A stretch of 64,000 nt of DNA from RHKX01 sp963745755. GTDB lineage: Bacteria > Actinomycetota > Thermoleophilia > Solirubrobacterales > 70-9. The position numbers and the translations under genes are program-made. The stretch's first letter is position 1; each line of letters opens with the position of its first letter. Below are positions 57,492-64,000 of the stretch, piece by piece. Where the stretch lies: positions 1,240,001 to 1,304,000 of the forward strand of contig CAVUYP010000001.1 in the NCBI GenBank assembly GCA_963745755.1. The letters run 5' to 3'. The notes beneath the pieces were generated by a model. The model was given only the letters and a program-made list of their open reading frames with translations, did no database searches and was not told the DNA's origin.

Positions 57492-58761
57492 CTACTCCCG
57501 CTTGCCGCGCCCCCGCTTCTCGCCCTTCGCCCGCGCTTCCGTGCGCGGGGCCGCCGGGCGGCGGGATGCCGAGGACGCGCATCGCCTTCAGGCCGAGGCC
57601 GAGCTTCTCGCGGCCCTCGGTCGAGCTGAGGTCGTGGCCGCAGAGCTCGCGGACGCGCTCGAGCCGGTAGCGGACCGTGTGGCGGTGGGTGAACAGCGTC
57701 TCGGCGGTCGGGGTCACGTTGCCGTCGTTGTCGAGATAGGCCTCGACGGTGGCGACCAGCTCGGTCTCGTACTGGTCGTCGTAGGCGGCGAGCGGCGCGA
57801 CCGTCTCGTCGAAGAAGCGCTCGAGCTCGGCCGGGTCCTCGCTCATCGCCGGCAGCAGCAGGCGGTAGGAGCCGGTCTCCTCGAAGGCGAGCGGCGAGCG
57901 GTCCTCCGACTCGGCGACGTTGGCGGCCATCAGCGCCTCCTTGCCGGCCCGGTAGATCTGACCGGGGTCCTCGGCGTGGCGGCTGTAGCCGATCGCCAGC
58001 GAGAAGCCCGGCAGCGAGCGCCGCAGCTCGTCCTCGATCGCCTTCGCGGCCCGCTCGATCGGCCCCGGCTCGGCGCGCGGGCAGCAGCATCGCGACCTCG
58101 CCGCGCTCCTCGCTCGTCATCGCCGCGAGGGCGCCGCTGCTGCCCGAGCGCACGGCGCGCAGCGTCAGGGTCAGCACGCGGGCCCGCCAGTCGCCGGTCT
58201 GGGTCGCGTGCGGCGTCGCCCGGGCGATCACGACGCCGGCGCCGGCGCCGACGTCGCTGCCGAGCTCGGCGGCTCGCGAGCGGATCTCCTCGGCGTCGCC
58301 GAGCCGGCGCTCGAGGACCGCGCGCAGGAAGTCACCGGCGGCCTCGTCGCTCGCCCACTCCGGCGAGCGCGCCCGCTCGACCTCGAGGCCGAGCAGCGTC
58401 GTCACCATCCGCAGCCCGGCCGGCGCGCCGTCGGCGCCGCCACGGCGCCGGTAGCGGAGCTCGCCGACGGCGACGTCGGCGACCCGCAGCTCGGCGCTGC
58501 CGACGTCGGCGGCCCGTGCGAGCAGCTTCTCCTCCTCGGCGCCGGACGCGCGGCGACGGCGAGGACGGCGCTGGAGCGGTCGATCAGGGCGACGCTGGCG
58601 TCGAGGACGGCGGCGGCGGCGCGGGCGACCGCGGGCAGGCCGGCGCCCGACTCGATCGCCTCCGAGAGCGCCTCGAGCGAGCCTCCCGCCCCCGAGTCCG
58701 CCTCGGGTTCGCGGGCCGGACCGGCCGCTGCTGAAGCCGATTCTTTCGTCTTCGATCCCAC
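57492..58761 (-). CDS. PucR-family transcriptional regulator (about three frameshifts)
   Basis: ATG 58761. An N-terminal sensor half (LSEAIESGAGLPAVARAAAA, a slip near 58555, then SPEWASDEAAGDFLRAVLER) and a central GGDEF-like region (SLPGFSLAIGYSRHAEDPGQ after a slip near 58075). The C-terminal PucR helix-turn-helix is intact: VEAYLDNDGNVTPTAETLFT, HRHTVRYRLERVRELCG. A last slip near 57550 would give the ending EKRGRGKRE and a TAG at 57492. Effector unknown. Confidence 0.75.
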
Positions 58762-58832
58762 GGGCAGCCTCAGATAGTAGGGCGGGGCCGGGGGTCCGAA
58801 GGACGGCGCCGGCGATGCCGACGCGCGCGCGC

Positions 58833-59057
58833 TCAGCCGAACAGGGTCGTCAGGTCGTCCCAGTAGTAGACGATCGCGACGCCGATCGCGAGGCCCACCC
58901 CGACCAGCGCGACGAGCACGATCAGCGACAGCGCCGCCGCCGTCGCCTTCTCCCAGCCACGCGAGAACGAGCCGATCGCCGGGACGAGGATCAGGGTCGT
59001 GAACGCGATCAGGGTGATCAACCCGGCGCCGGCGAAGATCATCACCTCAGCGGACAT
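58833..59057 (-). CDS. Small two-helix membrane protein
   Basis: 74 residues from the ATG at 59057, inside the last codons of the DedA-PAP2 gene. Two helices (GAGLITLIAFTTLILVPAIG, LSLIVLVALVGVGLAIGVAI) and a short end YYWDDLTTLFG. Overlap of 11 nt suggests coupled synthesis. Not recognised. Confidence 0.55.
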   Translation of the reverse strand: MSAEVMIFAGAGLITLIAFTTLILVPAIGSFSRGWEKATAAALSLIVLVALVGVGLAIGVAIVYYWDDLTTLFG

Positions 59058-60530
59058 CGGCTTCATTCTGCCGGAAGTGGACGACGACAACGACGATCGC
59101 CGAGAGCAGGGCGTAGATCGCCGACGCCGAGCGCCCAGCCGCCGCTGACGTCGCTCATGTAGTGGACGCCGAGATAGACGCGACTGAGTGCCGATCGCGG
59201 CCGCGAGCAGCAGGCCGGCGACGACGAGCGCCGTGCCGCGAGGCATGCCGGGCCGGAGCCGGATCGCGATCGTCAGCGCGATCCACGGGTAGATCACCGA
59301 GTGCGACGCGTGGCCGCTCGGATAGGCGAATCCGCCCGCGTCGACCAGCCCACCGGCCGGGCGTGGCCGGGCGACCGCCTCCTTGATCAGATCGGTCCCC
59401 CAGAGGATCGCGACCGTGCCGACGACGAGAACGACGAGCTCCGGCCAGGCGCGCCGCGCGATCAGCCAGGCGGCGGCGGCCAGGCCGGCCAGGACGATCG
59501 CCTCCCAGGATCCGAGCGCGGTCAGGCCCTTGGCGATCGTCGTCAGCCAGTCGGCGCGGATGTGGGAGACGAGGTCGGCGGCGGTCGTGTCGCCGGTCGT
59601 CGGGCCCGGCGTCCCGTCGACGGTGACCGCGTAGGCGATCGCGACGTAGCTGCCGACGGCGAGCGCCGCCAGCGCCGTCGTGAACTCGAGGCCGAGCCCG
59701 CCGGGAGTGAGACGGTCGCCGATGAACCGGGCCTGCGGGCTGAGCCGGCGGCCGAGCGCCAGCAGGCTGCGCAGCACCGGCCGCCGCTCCATCGCCGCCG
59801 CCAGCTTCGCCCGGTTGCCGGCCACCTTCATCCAGCGCCAGGCGACGATCCCGGCGACGACCAGCGCGACGATCACGGCGAAGGCGAGCAGCGCGTGCTC
59901 GGAGTTGCTCAGGACCGAATCGATGTTCTTCGACGCGAAGTAGCCGAGCAGCGTGAACAGCGTCGCCCACATCCCGGTGCCGAGGACGCTGTAGGGCGCC
60001 AACTGCCGGTAGGGCATCCGCGAGCTGCCGGCGATGAACGGAGCCAGCGCCCGGACGAGGCCGATGAAGCGACCGACGAGGATCGTCTTGCCGCCATGCC
60101 TGGCGAAGTAGTCCTCGACCTGCTTGAACCGCTCCGGGGTGATCCGCAGCCTCGGTCCGTGCTTGAGAACCCAGTCGCGCCCGAGCCGGTCGCCGAGCAG
60201 ATAGCTGCAGGTATCGCCGAGGAAGGCCGACAGCCAGACGATCCCGATCGTCAGCACGACCGAGGTCGATCCCTGTCCGGCGACGGCGCCGGCGAGGACG
60301 ACGACGGTCTCGCCGGGCGCGACGAGGCCGACGAAGGCGCCGGTCTCGAGGAAGGCGAGCACGCCGACGATCAGATACGTCCACGAGCCCAGCGAGCCCG
60401 ACACGTCCTCGAGCAGCTTCTGCGCGTCGATGTCGGGCAGCAGCCGCTTGATCAGCTGATACGCGACGACGATCGCGACGACCACGGCGACGACCTTCAG
60501 CCAGTCCTTGCGCTTGCGAGGCAGCTGCAT
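59047..60530 (-). CDS. DedA-PAP2 fusion membrane protein (two frameshifts)
   Basis: ~493 residues. Residues 1-~210: DedA/SNARE-associated domain (VGLVAPGETVVVLAGAVAG, SAFLGDTCSYLLGDRLGRDW, RFIGLVRALAPFIAGSSRMP). Residues ~280-490: PAP2 phosphatase with motif 1 KEAVARPRP (K-x6-RP), motif 2 PSGH and, after a slip near 59190, motif 3 SRVYLGVHYMSD (SR-x5-H-x3-D). A second slip near 59125 restores the ending VVVVVHFRQNEADVR. DedA proteins translocate undecaprenyl or other lipid phosphates and PAP2 dephosphorylates them, so the fusion may do both. Confidence 0.85.
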
Positions 60531-61385
60531 CAGATCCCCCCGACCGAGCTCGCGACGATCGCCTCGTCGCCGGCCGAGCGCAGCTCGGCGGCGGCGCGGA
60601 CGGCCTCGTCACGGCCGTCGAACAGCCCGACCACGGTCGGGCCCGAGCCGGTGACGATCGCCACCGCCGCGCCGACCTCGGTGAGCCGCCGCAGCGCCGC
60701 GTCGATCGTCGGCCGCAGCGACAGCGCCGCGGCGGCGAGGTCGTTGACGAGCAGCGACGCGTATTCGAGCGGGTGGGCGCCGGCCGCCGCCGCGGCCCGA
60801 ACGCGCTGCCGGGCCTCGGCCAGCCGCTCGGCGCTGCGGGTGGCGCCGAGCCGGTCGGCCTCGGCGTAGACGGCCGGCGTCGAGAGTCCCTTCCGGTCGG
60901 GAATCAGGACCGCTGCGAACCGCCGCGGATCGGGCAGCCGCTCGATCTCCTCGCCGGCGCCGCCGACCAGGCAGAACGCCGGCTCGAGCTGCGAGCTGAC
61001 GTCGGCGCCGAGGGAGCGGGCGATCGCCGCGATCCGTTCAGCCGGCAGATCGTCCCGGGCGAGCCTGAGGACGGCGGCGGCGTCGGCGCTGCCGCCGCCG
61101 AGGCCGGCGGCGACCGGGATCGCCTTCTCGACCTCGATGCGGACCGGCGGGTGCCTCCAGCCCGCTGCGCGCAGCGCCGCGAGCGCCCGCTCGGTCAGAT
61201 CGGGGCCGGCGATGCCGGCGACGACCGACCCGGTCGGCGTCGGCCTCACTGACGGTGAGCCGGTCGGCGAGGGAGAGCGGGGCGAACAGCGAGCAGAGCT
61301 CGTGCAGGCCGTCGCCGCGGACCGGCCCGACGTACAGGCAGAGGTTCAGCTTCGCCGGCGCGAAGGTCTCGAACGCCTTGCTCAC
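60530..61385 (-). CDS. ispE: 4-diphosphocytidyl-2-C-methyl-D-erythritol kinase (frameshifted)
   Basis: GTG 61385 (GTGA overlap with rsmA). N-terminus FAPAKLNLCLYVGPVRGDGL, slip near 61240, then VVAGIAGPDLTERALAALRA, GHMP ATP loop PVAAGLGGGSADAAAVLRL and the C-terminal GSGPTVVGLF. About 285 residues. MEP-pathway isoprenoid synthesis; single copy and essential by family, so the break is probably an error. The stop overlaps the DedA start (TGATG). Confidence 0.9.
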
Positions 61386-62197
61386 GCCAGCCTCTCCGCC
61401 ATCGCCAGGTGCTGCTCGGGGGTGAGCATCTCGGCCCGGATCCCGTCCGGCAGGCCGAGCGACGCAAGCGCCTCGCGACTGGCATGGCGGACCTCCGACG
61501 AGCGCGGGCGCGGCGCCGGCAGACCCTGCTGCTCAGCCTCCTTCTCGCGGCGCCGGGCGGCGAGCTCGAGCGAGCGCGGCAGCGCCTTACGGCGGTGGGC
61601 GAAGCCGTCGCGAATCAGCTGCGCGATCGCCGGCGGCACGGCTGGGCCGCGGCGCTGCAGCGACAGGACGGCGGAGTCGACCCGCGGCCGCGGCGTGAAT
61701 ACGGCCGGATCGACCTTGCGCAGCATCCTCACGGAGCAGCTGAGCTGGACGACGACGCTCGGCGATCCGTACGCGCGTGAGCCCGGCCGGGCCCGCAGCC
61801 GCTCGGCGATCTCGCGCTGCACCATCACCGTCCAGCGCCGCAGCGACGGCAGCTCGGCGATCGTGCGGAGGATCAGGGGCGTGGCCACCGAGTAGGGAAG
61901 GTTGGCGACCATCGCGGTCGGAGCGGGATCGAGGCTCGCCAGGTCGACCCTCATCGCGTCGGCCCAGACGATCGCGACGCCGGGGTGCTCGGCGGCGATT
62001 CGCTCGAGCGGCTCGCGCAGCCGCTGATCGAGCTCGATCACGTGCAGCGTCCCGACCGTCGCCGCGAGGCGTTCGGTCAGCACCCCCTCCCCGCCGCCGA
62101 CCTCGAGCACGACGTCGCCGGGATCGAGCGCCGCATCGGCGACGATCGCCTCGAGCAGGTTGGGGTCGGCGAGGAAGTTCTGGCCTAGCCGGACCAT
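61382..62197 (-). CDS. rsmA: 16S rRNA (adenine1518/1519-N6)-dimethyltransferase
   Basis: 271 residues, intact. VRLGQNFLADPNLLEAIV, SAM motif VLEVGGGEGVLTERLA, ELD for the ribose, ADAMRVDLASL, and catalytic NLPYSVATPLILRTIAE. C-terminal helical domain with FTPRPRVDSAVLSL. It dimethylates two adenines of the 3'-terminal hairpin of 16S rRNA. Start at 62197 overlaps tatD by 13 nt. Confidence 0.95.
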   Translation of the reverse strand: MVRLGQNFLADPNLLEAIVADAALDPGDVVLEVGGGEGVLTERLAATVGTLHVIELDQRLREPLERIAAEHPGVAIVWADAMRVDLASLDPAPTAMVANLPYSVATPLILRTIAELPSLRRWTVMVQREIAERLRARPGSRAYGSPSVVVQLSCSVRMLRKVDPAVFTPRPRVDSAVLSLQRRGPAVPPAIAQLIRDGFAHRRKALPRSLELAARRREKEAEQQGLPAPRPRSSEVRHASREALASLGLPDGIRAEMLTPEQHLAMAERLA

Positions 62198-62968
62198 CCG
62201 AACAGCCTCGCCGCGTTCTCGGAGACGATCGCATCGAGCTGCTCGTAGCCGATCCCGCGCGCCTCGGCCACCGCCTCGGCGGTGTGGGTCACGTTGGCCG
62301 GGCTGTTCGGCTTGCCGCGGACGATCTGGGGGGCGAGGAAGGGGCTGTCGGTCTCGACGAGCAGCAGGCGATCGGGGATCAGCGTCGCCGCCACCCGCAG
62401 CTGCTCCGACTTCGGGTAGGTGACGTTGCCGGCGAAGGAGACGTGCCAGCCCCGCTCCGCCGCCTCCTCGGCCCGCTCCGGCGTCGCTGAGAAGCAGTGC
62501 AGGATCACCTCGATGCCCTCCGCCTCGGCGGCGAGCAGCTCGTAGCAGTCGGCGACGGCGCGGCCGGCGCCGGGGCCGCTCGAGTCGCGGACGTGGATGA
62601 CGAGCGGCAGCCTCGTCCGCCGGGCGATCCCGATCTGTGCCTCGAACGCCCGCACCTGCGCCGACTCGGAGGCGCGGTCGCGGTAGAAGTCGAGGCCGGT
62701 CTCGCCGATCGCGCGGACGGCGTCGTCGGCGGCGAGCTCCTCGATCGACGCCGCCGCAGCGGCGTCGAAGCCGTCGGCGGAGTTCGGGATGGCGCCCGAC
62801 CGCCGCGTAGACGCCGTCGAGCTCGTGAGCGGTGCGCACCGCCTCGCGGTTCGACTCCTCGTCGAGCCCGATCGTCAGGATCCGCGTCACCCCGACGCGC
62901 CTGGCGTCAGCGACCAGCTCCGCGGCGGGCGGCTCGCAGACTCCGAGGTGGGCGTGGCTGTCGATCAT
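62185..62968 (-). CDS. tatD: TatD family metal-dependent hydrolase (frameshifted)
   Basis: ATG 62968: MIDSHAHLGVCEPP (HxH), then a slip near 62790 after VYAAVGRHP and continuation to AIGETGLDFYRDR (Glu), PLVIHVRDS, ILHCFSATPERA and LLLVETDSPFLAP. About 260 residues. 3'-5' DNA/RNA exonuclease or D-amino-acyl-tRNA-associated hydrolase by family. Between metG and rsmA, the usual actinobacterial order. Confidence 0.87.
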
Positions 62969-63021
62969 CGTCGGGGCAGTCTAGATCGGCGGCCCGGCGC
63001 CCCCGCGGCCCCTCCCCACCT

Positions 63022-63072
63022 CGCCGAGGTCGAGGAAAGGCGGAATATTCACCCGTTTCCTCGACCTCGGCG
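63022..63072. terminator. Inverted repeat of the mazG-eno family, metG-tatD
   Basis: Arms CGCCGAGGTCGAGGAAA and its complement, 17 bp, around a 17-nt loop with a central GAATATTC. It lies between the metG stop (63099) and the tatD start (62968). Arms match those at 44383-44439, loop differs. Confidence 0.62.
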
Positions 63073-63098
63073 GGTTGGTTGGGGCGGGTGCGCGGGTT

Positions 63099-64000
63099 CT
63101 AGTCGAGCTTCGGGAACAGCGGCGCGATCCGCTCGACCCGCCGGCCGCCGCCGCGCGAGCCGAAGGCGGCGATCTCGCGCGAGTCCTCGCCGAGCGCCGC
63201 AAGCAGCGTCTCCGAGGAGCGCGGGATGTAGGCGTGCAGGAGCAGCGTCACGACCCGCAGCCCCTCGACCAGGTTGTAGAGGACCCGGTCGAGGTCGGCG
63301 GCCCGCGACTCGTCCTTGGCGAGCTCCCACGGCTTCCGCTCCTCGACGTAGCGGTTGAGCCGCCGCACGGCGCTCCAGCAGACCTCGAGGGCGCGGCTGA
63401 TCTCGGTCCGGTCGAGCAACCCGGTGACGAGGATCTCGAGGCCGCCGAGGCCGCCCTCGCCGTCGGCCAGCTCGGGGTCGATCGCGACGCCCTCGGGGAC
63501 GACGCCGTCGCGGTAGCGGTCGACCATCGCCAGCACGCGGCTGGCGAGGTTGCCGAAGTCGTTGGCGAGCTCGCCCTCGTAGCGCGACTCGAAACCGGCC
63601 GCCGAGATCGAGCCGTCCTGGCCGAAGCTGACCTCGCGGAAGCAGTAGAAGCGCAGCGCGTCGGAGCCGAACTTGTCGATCACCTCGAACGGATCGAGGA
63701 CGTTGCCGAGCGACTTCGACATCTTCTTCTCGCCCATCAGCAGGTAGCCGTGTACGTACATCCGCTTCGGCAGCTCGAGCCCGGCGGCGAGCAGCAGCGC
63801 CGGCCAGTAGATCGAGTGGAACTTGAGGATGTCCTTCGCCATCACGTGCAGGTCGGCCGGCCAGAAGCGTTCGGTCAGGTCCTCGCCGGGCCGCGCGAAG
63901 GAGAGCGCCGTGTAGTAGTTGAGCAGCGCGTCGAACCAGACGTACATGACCTGCTCGGGGTCCCACGGCAGCGGCACCCCCCAGTTCAGCTTCGGCCGCG
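63099..64000 (-). CDS. metG: Methionyl-tRNA synthetase, C-terminal part (cut by window edge)
   Basis: The frame is open to the right edge and stops at TAG 63099; ~300 residues are present. LPWDPEQVMYVWFDALLNYY, WPADLHVMAKDILKFHSIYW and the KMSKS loop (GEKKMSKSLGNVLDPFEV) identify MetRS. The anticodon-binding helical domain follows (RALEVCWSAVRRLNRYVEER, PWELAKDES). HIGH and the zinc knuckle lie outside the window. First gene of the core block. Confidence 0.95.
   Translation of the reverse strand, partial: RPKLNWGVPLPWDPEQVMYVWFDALLNYYTALSFARPGEDLTERFWPADLHVMAKDILKFHSIYWPALLLAAGLELPKRMYVHGYLLMGEKKMSKSLGNVLDPFEVIDKFGSDALRFYCFREVSFGQDGSISAAGFESRYEGELANDFGNLASRVLAMVDRYRDGVVPEGVAIDPELADGEGGLGGLEILVTGLLDRTEISRALEVCWSAVRRLNRYVEERKPWELAKDESRAADLDRVLYNLVEGLRVVTLLLHAYIPRSSETLLAALGEDSREIAAFGSRGGGRRVERIAPLFPKLD

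Overview
The window reads as a chromosome segment of a very GC-rich actinobacterium, most likely class Thermoleophilia (Solirubrobacterales-like). This is inferred from four things: extreme GC bias with GTG/TTG starts and 4-nt gene overlaps; an initiator tRNA and L25/CTC gene of actinobacterial type; the core gene order metG-tatD-rsmA-ispE ... glmU-prs-rplY-pth-mfd-(foldase)-mazG-eno-ftsB ... ppx; and an orphan csrA, which is rare in other Actinobacteria. No marker gene gives the genus.

Region 1 (about 1-17.6 kb) is an accessory island ending at an intact initiator tRNA (17531-17604). It carries three copies of a large-serine-recombinase 3' end, each joined to the tRNA-fMet 3'-terminal decamer TAGCGGGGAC (345, 6346, 17531). 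This is the pattern of two decayed integrative elements in tandem. Four 3'-half fragments of tRNA-Arg(ACG) lie about 2 kb apart, and a palindromic repeat family (five copies) is scattered through the left 11 kb. The cargo is a B12-dependent CarH/LitR-type photoregulator flanked by two exported proteins whose promoters carry 11-bp direct repeats, a DrrAB-like ABC exporter, a beta-propeller/PKD surface protein, a soluble class III nucleotide cyclase, several SnoaL/NTF2-like proteins, a haloalkane dehalogenase, a YrdB-like membrane protein and a frameshifted AHL-lactonase-like metallo-hydrolase.

Region 2 (17.6-34.5 kb) is chromosomal. It begins with the tail of a truncated MMPL transporter, then ppx/gppA, pdxH, a SRPBCC protein, an acyl-ACP-thioesterase-like protein, an acetolactate-synthase-like enzyme, a HAMP nucleotide cyclase, GH15 trehalase/glucoamylase, tRNA-Leu(TAA), a sigma factor fused to a zinc anti-sigma-like domain, a UPF0173-type hydrolase, a rhomboid lacking its catalytic residues, a YbdK-type ligase, DhnA-type aldolase, a secreted nuclease and csrA.

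Region 3 (35.1-42.5 kb) is a minus-strand operon of four sulfotransferases, one MurG-like glycosyltransferase and one Wzx/MurJ-like flippase. Nearly all its genes overlap by 4 nt. It looks like a pathway for a sulfated surface glycan or glycolipid and is the most self-contained candidate for an undescribed system.

Region 4 (42.6-64 kb) is the core block, all on the minus strand except tRNA-Gln(TTG): metG, tatD, rsmA, ispE, a DedA-PAP2 fusion, a PucR regulator, glmU, prs, an MFS exporter, a GDPD, rplY, pth, an enoyl-CoA hydratase, mfd, a SurA/PrsA-like foldase, mazG, eno and ftsB. A perfect 20-bp-arm inverted repeat downstream of mazG recurs downstream of metG.

Quality caution: about 25 single-base frameshifts break otherwise well-conserved genes between 16.8 and 63 kb, densest at 52-63 kb and including essential genes (glmU, ispE, rplY, mfd). 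I treat these as probable sequence errors and give the full gene spans.
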